Of a stretch of DNA of 37,563 bases, positions 21,532-28,543 are shown in pieces. Source of the DNA: an uncultured Coriobacteriaceae bacterium (GTDB lineage Bacteria; Actinomycetota; Coriobacteriia; Coriobacteriales; Atopobiaceae); the NCBI GenBank assembly GCA_902801175.1, contig CADCHF010000022.1, forward strand, positions 1 to 37,563, in the 5' to 3' direction. How positions within the stretch are numbered: the stretch's first letter is position 1; every line of letters starts with the position of its first letter. Position numbers and translations under genes: made by a program. The notes beneath the pieces are model-generated. The model saw only the letters and a program-made list of their open reading frames with translations. It was not told where the DNA came from and searched no databases.

Positions 21532-21553
21532 GGTGAGTCAGGGGGCGTCCCCC
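21521..21553. repeat. REP-like palindrome next to the methyltransferase fragment
   Basis: cctgac (21521-21526) and gtcagg (21537-21542) are inverted around ccaaggtga, followed by gggcgtccccct. The tgac and cgtcccc words recall the larger repeat family. It marks the point where the methyltransferase fragment loses homology. Confidence 0.45.
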
Positions 21554-21567
21554 TACCACGCCTAGGA

Positions 21568-22701
21568 TCAGTCGCTCATGTCGGAGTCGAGGTTGGCTAC
21601 AAAGGTGTAGTCGGGATTGAGCTGGCGCAGCCGCTCAAGGTAGCCATTGAGAACGTCGCGCCTGTTCGGGGCGTCCCAGCTCACCACCAGGTCAAAGGTC
21701 ACCTGCTTTGCCTCGACATCGGCATAGAAGCCATGCACCTGCAGGACGTATTCGTCCTCGTCGGCCCACGTGAGCAGCGACGAGCGAATCGCACCGATGT
21801 CTCCTCCGTCGCTGGCGTTGGCGGAGTAGATGCCGATGGTATGCAGGATGATGCCGTGCTCCTGCATGACGGCAAGCTGCACCGCGCGCGTGAGCGTGTC
21901 GATCTCGCGAGCTGTCATGCCCTCGTCCACCTCAACATGCACGCTGCCCGAGAGCCGGTCGGGGCCATAGTCGTTGAGCAGCAGGTCGTAGGCGCCCTGC
22001 ACGCCCGGCACATGCTCCACCGTATGCCTGATGCCCTGCGAAAGATCGGAGTCGACACGCTCACCCAAGATGTGGCTGATGGCCTCGCGGAGGATGTCCA
22101 CGCCGCTCTTGATGATGATGACCGAGATGACCGCGCCGAGCCAAGCCTCGACGCTCACGCCCGCGAACAGGTAGATGAGAGCAGCTACCAGCGTGGAGGT
22201 GGAGATGATGGCGTCCATGAGTGCGTCGGTGCCGCTGGCAACCAGCGAGTCGGAGTGGAGACGCTCGCCCTGCGACTTGGTGAAGAGCCCCAGGCCAATC
22301 TTGGCAGCCACGGCCACGGCCACGATCGCCAGCGTGAGGGCCTCGTAGCTGGCGGGCTCGGGGTGCAGGATGCGCTCCACCGACTCCGTGAGCGAGGTCA
22401 CGCCCGCCCAGGTGACGATGGCGGCGATGACGATGGTGGTGATGTACTCGGTGCGACCATGACCATAGGGATGCTTGCGGTCGGCCGGCTTGTTCGCGAG
22501 CTTGGTGCCCACGATGGTGATGACCGACGAGAGCGCGTCCGACAGGTTGTTGACGGCGTCAAGCACGATGGCGATGGAGTTAGAGAGCACGCCAACCACG
22601 GCCTTAAAGCCGGCAAGCAACATGTTTGCCACGATGCCAATGATGCTGGTGCGGACGATTCCGCGGTCTCTGTCTTGCATTTCTTCGCGCTGACCCATCA
22701 T
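21568..22701 (-). CDS. Cation diffusion facilitator (CDF) transporter
   Basis: A 377-aa metal efflux protein. TM1-2 carry the metal-site residues NSIAIVLDAVNNLSDALSS (Asp48, Asp55). The family signature KHPYGHGRTEYI is at 76-87. TM5 has HSDSLVASGTDALMD. The cytoplasmic C-terminus (from about 205) has the CDF dimer fold (IRHTVEHVPGVQGAYDLLLN, LSGSVHVEVDEGMTAREIDT). The extra about 80 residues at the end (ADVEAKQVTFDLVVSWDAPN) make it longer than typical CDF proteins (about 300 aa). It exports Zn, Mn or Fe; which one is not readable. GAGGAGGAA precedes two adjacent ATGs (22701 and 22698). A ZIP importer of the same window is at 8449. Confidence 0.94.
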   Translation of the reverse strand: MMGQREEMQDRDRGIVRTSIIGIVANMLLAGFKAVVGVLSNSIAIVLDAVNNLSDALSSVITIVGTKLANKPADRKHPYGHGRTEYITTIVIAAIVTWAGVTSLTESVERILHPEPASYEALTLAIVAVAVAAKIGLGLFTKSQGERLHSDSLVASGTDALMDAIISTSTLVAALIYLFAGVSVEAWLGAVISVIIIKSGVDILREAISHILGERVDSDLSQGIRHTVEHVPGVQGAYDLLLNDYGPDRLSGSVHVEVDEGMTAREIDTLTRAVQLAVMQEHGIILHTIGIYSANASDGGDIGAIRSSLLTWADEDEYVLQVHGFYADVEAKQVTFDLVVSWDAPNRRDVLNGYLERLRQLNPDYTFVANLDSDMSD

Positions 22702-22808
22702 TTCCTCCTCAGAACGCCAGCCGCCTTAGGCAGGCGACAGCGCCTAGCTCCTAGCTGCCCTCGGTCGCATACCATATGCGCGACACGGGGGCTTGGGGCC
22801 TCGTGCCC

Positions 22809-23294
22809 CTACTCGTCAAAGGCAAAAAGCGACGACACGCGCACGGTGGTAAATCCCGTGCGCTCATAAACCAGGTTGAGCGTGCCCATCGTGTCCTCGA
22901 TGAGGGCCACCCGCTCCTCCGGCAGCCCGAGCGCCGCCCGGACCTCCTCCAAAAATGCCAGCTTGTCGGCCTTAGTGGCCACAATGCGCACGTGGCTCGC
23001 GGGCAGCCCATAGTGGCGCAGCACGAAGTCGCGCTTGCCCGCTGCCTCGTAGTCGGCTGCCACCGAGCAGGCGTACACGCGCTCGGCGCCCTTCTGGGCA
23101 ATCATCCGTTGGATGAGCCCCACGGGACGCATGTGCCCATAGGGGTCCTGCTCCCGCACGAAGCGCTCCCACTCCTCGTCTGGGCAGGCACTGTGACAGA
23201 GCTCGCCAAACTCGTAAGGCGCGAGCACACCGTCTATGTCAAGCATCAGCGCAGTCTCTGGCTGCAGCAAAAACGAGATGAGCGGCGTGTTCAT
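22809..23294 (-). CDS. HAD-like hydrolase
   Basis: 161 aa. Motif I is ALMLDIDGVLAPYE (nucleophile Asp19, acid Asp21). A lysine candidate is in ATKADKLAFLEEV, and motif IV is VALIEDTMGTL. The cap is small, and the region HMRPVGLIQRMIAQKGAERVY follows motif I. The substrate is unknown. The protein is shorter than most HAD phosphatases but has all core motifs. The ribosome site AGGGGG lies 4 bases before ATG. A terminator for the upstream peroxidase gene lies at 23356, so it is probably expressed separately. Confidence 0.8.
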   Translation of the reverse strand: MNTPLISFLLQPETALMLDIDGVLAPYEFGELCHSACPDEEWERFVREQDPYGHMRPVGLIQRMIAQKGAERVYACSVAADYEAAGKRDFVLRHYGLPASHVRIVATKADKLAFLEEVRAALGLPEERVALIEDTMGTLNLVYERTGFTTVRVSSLFAFDE

Positions 23295-23355
23295 GAAGCC
23301 CCCTTGTTTGCCCGCGGTTCACCCAACAGACCAGAATGATAGCGCGAAAACCACA

Positions 23356-23389
23356 GTCGGACATCCGCCCAATTGGCTGGATGCCCGAC
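23356..23389 (-). terminator. Probable terminator of the glutathione peroxidase gene
   Basis: On the minus strand GTCGGGCATCC-AGCC and GGCGGATGTCCGAC pair with one bulge and one mismatch around caatt. The run tgtggttttcg follows. It lies 56 bases after the peroxidase stop. Confidence 0.55.
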
Positions 23390-23444
23390 TGGCCCCTACT
23401 TATACATGCGCATGCCAGCTGGCATCGCAGCTGAACGCAAAACG

Positions 23445-23984
23445 CTACAGCTGAGCTGCAACTGCCTTCTCGACGTCGCCCATGCTGACCGTGGGCTCAA
23501 AGCGCTCGAGGATGGTGCCGTCACGAGCAACGAGGAACTTGGTGAAGTTCCACTTGATGTAGGCCTTGTCGCCAAACTCCTTGTCGACGCTCTTGGCAAC
23601 CTTGTTCATGACGATCTTCTTGAGGCCGTTGAAGCCCTGGAACGGCTTGGTGGTAGCGAGCTCGACGAACAGCGGGTTGGCGTTGTCGCCGTTGACGTCG
23701 CCCTTCTTGAACTGCGGGAACTCGGTGCCAAACTTGAGGGTGCAGAACTGGTGAATCTCCTCGTCGCTCTCGGGAGCCTGGTTGGCAAACTGGTTGCACG
23801 GGAAGTCCAAGATCTCAAAGCCCTGGTCACGGTACTTGGCATAAATGGCCTCGAGCTCCTCGTACTGGGGCGTGAAGCCGCAGCCGGTGGCGGTGTTGAC
23901 AATGAGCAGGACCTTGCCCGCGTAGTCGGAGAGGGGCACCTCGGTGCCATCGGGCTTAACGGCGGTGTGGTCATAAACTGCCAT
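23445..23984 (-). CDS. Glutathione peroxidase family protein (thiol peroxidase)
   Basis: A 179-aa cytosolic peroxidase that would reduce peroxides using thioredoxin or other thiols. The catalytic Cys35 is in VNTATGCGFTPQY, the tetrad Gln in FPCNQFANQ (Gln69), and Trp in IKWNFTKFLVARDG. The second conserved Cys of FPCNQF (Cys63) is present. It has Cys rather than selenocysteine at the active site. Length is normal for bacterial GPx. Start: GAAAGGATC precedes ATG at 23984. A near-consensus promoter lies at 24021-24049, suggesting strong, probably stress-related, expression. Confidence 0.96.
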   Translation of the reverse strand: MAVYDHTAVKPDGTEVPLSDYAGKVLLIVNTATGCGFTPQYEELEAIYAKYRDQGFEILDFPCNQFANQAPESDEEIHQFCTLKFGTEFPQFKKGDVNGDNANPLFVELATTKPFQGFNGLKKIVMNKVAKSVDKEFGDKAYIKWNFTKFLVARDGTILERFEPTVSMGDVEKAVAAQL

Positions 23985-24020
23985 GATCTGATCCTTTCGA
24001 ATTAGTTTGCGTACAAATTA

Positions 24021-24049
24021 ATTATATGCAAGAGAATTGTAGAGGTCAA
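24021..24049 (-). promoter_or_regulatory. Near-consensus promoter of the glutathione peroxidase gene
   Basis: On the minus strand TTGACC (24044-24049) and a perfect TATAAT (24021-24026) are 17 bases apart. The -10 lies 37 bases before the start codon. This is the best sigma70-type promoter in the window. Confidence 0.8.
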
Positions 24050-24102
24050 TATCTCACAAAGAGAATCGAGGGATGTGGAACTGGAGCGCAGGAAGGCGAC
24101 GC

Positions 24103-24939
24103 CTAGGCCCGCCGGTACCGCAGCTCCCAAAAGGCAATGCCACTGGCAACGGCTACGTTGAGCGAGTCGACGCCATGGTCCATGGGAATGATCACCGTAT
24201 GGTCGCAGGCCTCGATGGTCTCGTGCGACAGGCCCTCCCCCTCGGTGCCAAGCACCAGGGCAAGGCACTCGCAGCTTGCGAGCCGTGGCTCGTCGAGCGG
24301 AATCGCACTGGGCGTGAGCGCCAGTGCGGCCACCTCAAAGCCCAGCTCGTGAAGCTGGCCTATCCCCTCTTTTGCCCAGCTAGACGTGGTGCCGATGCGC
24401 GTCCAGGGAACTTGGAACACCGTGCCCATCGACACGCGCGCCGCCCGGCGGTAGTACGGGTCGTGGCAGCCCGGCGTAACGAGTACGGCGTCGATCCCCA
24501 GCGCCGCGGCGCTCCTAAAGATCGCACCGACGTTGGAGTAGTTGGTGATGTCCTCAAGAATCGCTATGCGATGCGCGTCATGCAGGAGGCTTTCAAGGCC
24601 GGGCAGCGCCGGCCGGGCAAAGGCCGCCAAGCCACCGCGCGTGACCTCAAACGACGTGATGGCCTGGTAGCGCTCGTGCGTGGCCACAAACGCCGGGATC
24701 TGGGGGTCCCTCTCCCAGGCCTTCTCAATGAGAGGCATCGTCTTGTCCAGCCACTTCTCCTCTAGCAAGAAAGAGAGGGGCGTAAGGCCGGAGTCCATTG
24801 CGCGGTCGATGACGTTGTACGACTCGCCAATGAACAGCCCATGCTCGTACCCGGGCCAGCTGAGCAGGAGCGCATCTCGCTGGTGCGAGTACATGCGCAG
24901 TTGCGGATCGTGTATGTCGCTCACGGTGATAATTGGCAT
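24103..24939 (-). CDS. SpoU/TrmH-family RNA 2'-O-methyltransferase
   Basis: A 279-aa cytosolic enzyme that methylates ribose in rRNA or tRNA with SAM. The SPOUT motifs are ITNYSNVGAIFRSAAALGID (motif 1), LALVLGTEGEGLSHETI (motif 2) and IIPMDHGVDSLNVAVASGIA (motif 3). The N-terminal about 110 residues form a substrate-binding domain (MPIITVSDIHDPQLRMYSHQ). The start is ATG at 24939. Upstream ATG codons lie in the promoter and are ignored. No ribosome site precedes it, while TATGAT sits 6 bases before the ATG, so the mRNA may be leaderless. It is divergent from the HAD gene at 25032. The RNA target is unknown. Confidence 0.9.
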   Translation of the reverse strand: MPIITVSDIHDPQLRMYSHQRDALLLSWPGYEHGLFIGESYNVIDRAMDSGLTPLSFLLEEKWLDKTMPLIEKAWERDPQIPAFVATHERYQAITSFEVTRGGLAAFARPALPGLESLLHDAHRIAILEDITNYSNVGAIFRSAAALGIDAVLVTPGCHDPYYRRAARVSMGTVFQVPWTRIGTTSSWAKEGIGQLHELGFEVAALALTPSAIPLDEPRLASCECLALVLGTEGEGLSHETIEACDHTVIIPMDHGVDSLNVAVASGIAFWELRYRRA

Positions 24940-24945
24940 GGGGAC

Positions 24946-24951
24946 ATCATA
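24946..24951 (-). promoter_or_regulatory. -10 element of a probable leaderless transcript
   Basis: TATGAT ends 6 bases before the methyltransferase ATG. A weak -35 (TTGGCC) lies 19 bases upstream. Transcription from here would begin at or next to the A of the start codon. No Shine-Dalgarno sequence is present, in contrast to neighbouring genes. Confidence 0.5.
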
Positions 24952-25031
24952 CGCCAACGGGCGCGTCTGCGGCCAACGCGGGAACGCATAGCGCATAATA
25001 GGAGTGTTGACACACGAGGAGAGGGGCACTC

Positions 25032-25796
25032 ATGCACATTGCATTTTTTGACATCGACGGGACGCTTGCCACCGGGACCAATGTCCCGCAGAGCGCGGCC
25101 GAGGCGCTCAAGCGCATGCGTGCCAACGGCGACCTGGTCTTTATCTGCACCGGCCGTGCTCGCGCGTACGTTGAGACTCACTTTGGCGACTACGCCGACG
25201 GCTTTGTGTGCTCCAACGGACGCATTGCCTTTATGGGCGACCGCAACCTTGTTGACGCACAGCTCACGCCCGAGCAGGTGAAGACCTTTACCGAGGCGCT
25301 CGACGAGGTTGGTGCTGGCTATGCGTTCTTTGGCGAGCGCGACACCTGGTACGGCGGCAGCGAGAAGTATCGCGAGATTGCAGAGCCTGTGCTCAAGCTG
25401 GGCCATCTCCCCCGCATCGAGGACCCGGCAGCCATCCATGCCTACAACTTTGACATCTACTTTGACGACGTGGACCATCGCCTGGCGGCAACCAGGGCCT
25501 TGGGCGACGCGTGCCTGGTGAACCCGCACGGCCCGCACCCCTCGGCCGACGTGACGGTGATTGGTGCCGACAAGGGCGACGCAGTGAGGGGCGTGGCTGC
25601 AGCGCTTGGCGTGGCAATCGAGGACACCTATGCATTTGGCGATGGCATCAACGACCTCTCGATGATCGTGGCTGCCGGACATGGCATTGCAATGGGCAAC
25701 GCCATGGACGAGCTCAAGGAGGCTGCCGAGTACGTGACCGCCGACATTGACGATGACGGAGTGGCCAAGGCCCTTGCCCACTACGGGCTTGCGTAG
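25032..25796 (+). CDS. Cof-type HAD phosphatase
   Basis: A 254-aa cytosolic phosphatase of the Cof/YidA subfamily (HAD IIB). Motif I is FFDIDGTLATG (Asp7, Asp9), motif II VFICTGRA, and motif III Lys in GADKGDAVRGVAAALG. Motif IV is AFGDGINDLSMI, followed by GIAMGNAMDELKEAAEYVT, a family hallmark. The cap domain covers about 82-180. Such enzymes act on sugar phosphates or nucleotides such as FMN or PLP; the substrate is not readable. The ribosome site is GAGGAGAGGGG just before ATG at 25032. It is transcribed away from the RNA methyltransferase gene. Confidence 0.94.
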   Translation: MHIAFFDIDGTLATGTNVPQSAAEALKRMRANGDLVFICTGRARAYVETHFGDYADGFVCSNGRIAFMGDRNLVDAQLTPEQVKTFTEALDEVGAGYAFFGERDTWYGGSEKYREIAEPVLKLGHLPRIEDPAAIHAYNFDIYFDDVDHRLAATRALGDACLVNPHGPHPSADVTVIGADKGDAVRGVAAALGVAIEDTYAFGDGINDLSMIVAAGHGIAMGNAMDELKEAAEYVTADIDDDGVAKALAHYGLA

Positions 25797-25903
25797 GCCA
25801 GACGCCCAAAGCCGGCAGGCTGTCAGCCGTTCCCGTCGGTTTGGTGAACGAGGGATTGTCGGGAACATGGGCGGCAGATTGCCGTATACTTACAATTCGC
25901 AAT

Positions 25904-25980
25904 CGGGGCGTGGCGCAGTTTGGTAGCGCATCTGCTTTGGGAGCAGAGGGTCGCTGGTTCGAATCCAGTCGCCCCGACCA
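25904..25980 (+). tRNA. tRNA-Pro (anticodon TGG)
   Basis: The acceptor is CGGGGCG/CGCCCCG, discriminator A, with CCA encoded. The D-arm is GCGC/GCGC (tggcgcagtttggtagcgca), the anticodon arm CTGCT-TTGGGAG-CAG (anticodon TGG) and the T-arm CTGGTTCGAATCCAG. Length is 77 nt. A TATACT hexamer at 25885-25890 is the likely -10. A strong terminator follows 11 bases after the CCA end. Confidence 0.97.
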
Positions 25981-25990
25981 GAACTTTCGC

Positions 25991-26023
25991 AGGTCAGTGG
26001 TGTGGTCCACTGGCCTGTTTTCT
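25991..26023 (+). terminator. Intrinsic terminator of tRNA-Pro
   Basis: aggtcagtgg (25991-26000) pairs with ccactggcct (26007-26016) with one G-T pair around tgtggt. The run gttttctt follows. Confidence 0.85.
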
Positions 26024-26039
26024 TATGAAAAGACCCTGT

Positions 26040-26288
26040 CCCGTCCATTGGGGACGGTTCCTTTTTGGACGGATGTGTGTCGTGGGGACGTGAGGAGGGT
26101 GTATCGGAAAGTCTCCCGATGCGGGCGTGTCAAGGGGACGTACACTTTGACACACGCGAAAGACGTTCATCTTGAAGGTGTATCGCAGTTGAAAGCAAAT
26201 GCGTTCTGTCCGTTGCACTGCGTGTGTCAAAGTGTACGTCCCCTTGACACGCCCGCCCCCATGACACACCTCTCTCCCAATGGACGGG
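26040..26288. repeat. Outer inverted repeat enclosing the 26123 element
   Basis: cccgtccattggg (26040-26052) and cccaatggacggg (26276-26288) are perfect 13-bp inverted repeats 223 bases apart. The left one runs into gacggttcctttttggacgg, the REP-type GGGGACGGTTC signature also seen at 13535. Element copy 2 sits entirely between them, so one repeat family appears nested in another. Confidence 0.75.
26123..26254. repeat. Long inverted-repeat element, copy 2 (perfect 34-bp arms)
   Basis: The left arm at 26123-26156 (gggcgtgtcaaggggacgta, cactttgacacacg) is the exact reverse complement of the right arm at 26221-26254. The spacer (26157-26220) is 64 nt, as in copies 1 and 3. No coding frame or transposase lies inside. 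The next word, atgacacacc at 26261, is a further partial arm. Confidence 0.9.
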
Positions 26289-26479
26289 CACGACCCCAAC
26301 GCCACACACACCCAACCGCTGACCAAATATCAAAATCCATCTGGTGGCCTTACGCTTGACAAAGAAAATACTTTGTGAAGGTATGCTTTGGTTTTCAGAA
26401 TGGACACATCAAACCTATATGCTATTAGCCCATAGTTGTTTTAGGTCCTTGTTCCAACACTGCGTGGGGAGTCCCGTAT
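26289..26479 (+). promoter_or_regulatory. Leader and promoter region of xpt
   Basis: The AT-rich stretch holds TTGACA at 26356-26361, with TATGCT 20 bases later (long spacing). An ORF-free leader follows, with short pairings such as accta/taggt around 26413-26450. The ribosome site GGGGAG (26467-26472) precedes the xpt ATG. Bacterial xpt genes are often under purine riboswitches, but I do not find the conserved J1/2, J2/3 or P1 sequence words here. Confidence 0.4.
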
Positions 26480-27052
26480 ATGAAGCAGATGGAAGAGAAG
26501 ATCCTTCGCGAGGGCGTCGTTCTGCCTGGTGATATTCTCAAGGTCGGCAGCTTTCTCAATCAGAACATAGATACGCAGCTTCTCGCCGAGATGGGCCAGG
26601 AGATTGCGCACCTCTACGAAGGCTGTGGAACCACCAAGATTCTTACCATTGAGGCAAGTGGAATCGCTATTGCTGCCGCTGCGGGCATCGCCATGGGCGT
26701 GCCCGTTCTTTTTGCCAAAAAGCACAAGAGCAGCAACGTCGACGGCAGCGTGTACTCCACCATCGTCCACTCCTTCACGCACAACGAGGACTACAACGTG
26801 GTCGTGAGCAAGGACTACCTCAGTGCAGACGACCACGTGCTGCTCGTGGACGACTTCCTGGCAAACGGCAAGGCGCTGCGGGGCCTCATTGACCTCTGCG
26901 ACCAGGCCGGCGCCACGCTCGTGGGTGTCGCCATTGCCATCGAGAAGTGCTTCACCGGTGCTGGCGACCAGCTTCGCGCCGAGGGCGTGCGCCTTGAGTC
27001 GCTCGCCGCAATCGAGTCCATGTCGGATGACGCAATCGTCTTCCGTTCATAG
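26480..27052 (+). CDS. xpt: Xanthine phosphoribosyltransferase
   Basis: A 190-aa cytosolic purine salvage enzyme converting xanthine (and to some extent other purines) with PRPP to XMP. It begins MKQMEEKILREGVVLPGDIL and contains the PRPP-binding motif HVLLVDDFLANGKALRGL (119-136). The Xpt-type signature segments LTIEASGIAIAAAAGIAMGV and VLFAKKHKSSN are also present. Length matches B. subtilis Xpt (about 194 aa). It is followed 68 bases later by a BMP-type lipoprotein gene, placing salvage next to nucleoside uptake. Confidence 0.95.
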   Translation: MKQMEEKILREGVVLPGDILKVGSFLNQNIDTQLLAEMGQEIAHLYEGCGTTKILTIEASGIAIAAAAGIAMGVPVLFAKKHKSSNVDGSVYSTIVHSFTHNEDYNVVVSKDYLSADDHVLLVDDFLANGKALRGLIDLCDQAGATLVGVAIAIEKCFTGAGDQLRAEGVRLESLAAIESMSDDAIVFRS

Positions 27053-27120
27053 GAGATAGCTTTACCAGTTTTGGCTCTGTAATGGCCGTGCAAACCGCAC
27101 GCCCAAACGAAAGGGAGAGT

Positions 27121-28386
27121 ATGAAGAGCATCACCGAGAGCAACCTTACCCGTCGCAACTTTGTCGCAGCTGGCATGAGCAGCGCTGCCGCGCTCGCACT
27201 GGCCGCCTGTGGCTCCAACTCCGCCGCTGAGGGTGGCAACGACGCCGCCGCTGGCGACGCTGGCGACGCTGGCGACATCAAGGTCGGCCTCATCTGCCTG
27301 CATGACGAGAACTCCACCTACGACCTCAACTTCCTCAACGCCTTCAAGGAGGCCTGCTCCAGCCTGGGCATCGCTGAGGAGAACTACATGATCAAGACCA
27401 ACATCCCCGAGGGCCAGGAGTGCTATGACGCCGCCGCCGAGCTCGCCGATGCTGGCTGCAAGGTCATCTTCGCCGACTCCTTTGGCCATGAGGACTTCAT
27501 GATCCAGGCCGCCAAGGAGTTCCCCGAGGTCCAGTTCTGCCACGCCACCGGCACCAAGGCTCACACCGAGAACCTCGAGAACTACCACAACGCCTTTGCC
27601 TCCATCTACGAGGGCCGCTTCCTCGCTGGTGTCGCCGCTGGCCTCAAGCTCCAGGAGCTCAAGGACGCCGGCAAGCTCAAGGCCGACACCCCCAAGATGG
27701 GCTACGTGGGCGCCTTCACCTACGCCGAGGTCATCTCTGGTTACACCTCGTTCTTCCTGGGCGCCAAGTCCATCGTGCCCGACGTGACCATGGACGTCAC
27801 CTTCACCGGTTCTTGGTACGACGAGACCGCCGAGAAGGAAGGCGCAACCAACCTGATCAACAAGGGCGCCGACCTCATCTCCCAGCACGCCGACTCCATG
27901 GGCGCCCCGACCGCCTGCGAGAACGCTGGCATCCCCAACGTCTCCTACAACGGCAGCACCGTTGACGCCTGCCCCAACACCTTCATCGTCTCCAGCCGCA
28001 TCAACTGGGCTCCGTACTATGAGTACGCCATCACCGCCACCAAGGACGGCACCGCCATCGACGCCGACTGGACCGGCACCCTGGCCACCAGCTCCGTCGA
28101 GCTCACCGAGGTCAACGAGAACGCCGCCGCTGCCGGCACCGCCGACAAGATCGCAGAGGTCAAGGCCCAGCTCGAGAGCGGCGAGGTCCACGTCTTTGAC
28201 ACCGCCTCCTTCACCGTTGACGGCAAGGCCCTCGACTCCTACATGGCTGACGTCGACACCGACGCTGCCTACGAGCCCGACACCGAGGCCATCATCGACG
28301 GCTACTTCCATGAGTCCGAGTTCCGCAGCGCTCCGTACTTCGACCTGCGCATCGACGGCATCAACCTGCTCGACGAGCAGTACTAG
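27121..28386 (+). CDS. BMP-family (PnrA/Med-type) nucleoside-binding lipoprotein
   Basis: A 421-aa substrate-binding lipoprotein of an ABC importer. The start is ATG at 27121 with AAGGGAG before it. The signal has twin arginines (TRRNFVAAG) and lipobox LAAC (Cys30), so export may be by Tat. The BMP domain begins IKVGLICLHDENSTYDLNFL and includes CKVIFADSFGHEDFMIQAAK, FCHATGTKA, EGRFLAGVAAGL and KMGYVGAFTYAEVISGYTSF. PnrA-type proteins bind purine nucleosides (established for the family). The C-terminus, LDSYMADVDTDAAYEPDTEA, extends the domain. A leaky terminator after the gene may let it be made in excess of the transporter. Confidence 0.93.
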   Translation: MKSITESNLTRRNFVAAGMSSAAALALAACGSNSAAEGGNDAAAGDAGDAGDIKVGLICLHDENSTYDLNFLNAFKEACSSLGIAEENYMIKTNIPEGQECYDAAAELADAGCKVIFADSFGHEDFMIQAAKEFPEVQFCHATGTKAHTENLENYHNAFASIYEGRFLAGVAAGLKLQELKDAGKLKADTPKMGYVGAFTYAEVISGYTSFFLGAKSIVPDVTMDVTFTGSWYDETAEKEGATNLINKGADLISQHADSMGAPTACENAGIPNVSYNGSTVDACPNTFIVSSRINWAPYYEYAITATKDGTAIDADWTGTLATSSVELTEVNENAAAAGTADKIAEVKAQLESGEVHVFDTASFTVDGKALDSYMADVDTDAAYEPDTEAIIDGYFHESEFRSAPYFDLRIDGINLLDEQY

Positions 28387-28405
28387 GATTAGCTAGCTTC
28401 GCTTG

Positions 28406-28437
28406 GGACGGCTCCTGGCAACAGGGGCCGTCCTTTT
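28406..28437 (+). terminator. Terminator between the binding protein and the transporter genes
   Basis: ggacggctcct and aggggccgtcc pair (11 bp, one T-G) around ggcaac, followed by only four T. The short T-run suggests partial termination, as is common after binding-protein genes. The 100 bases before the ATPase gene show no other clear feature. Confidence 0.75.
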
Positions 28438-28543
28438 CGCAAAACCATTGATTCAAAAGGGATATCACGAGCCTCACACACTACTGAGTGCACGGAGACG
28501 TACCCCCTTTGCACCCCTGGTTTGACAGTAAAGAAAGGAAGCC

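Noticed and set aside
26400..26460. Guanine riboswitch before xpt
   Set aside because: Paired segments are short, and the conserved junction and loop words of the purine aptamer are not present.
26815..28311. 498-codon minus-strand frame antisense to xpt and the BMP gene
   Set aside because: It is rich in Val/Gly/Leu/Asp as expected from the reverse of GC-biased codons; the plus strand encodes well-defined proteins.
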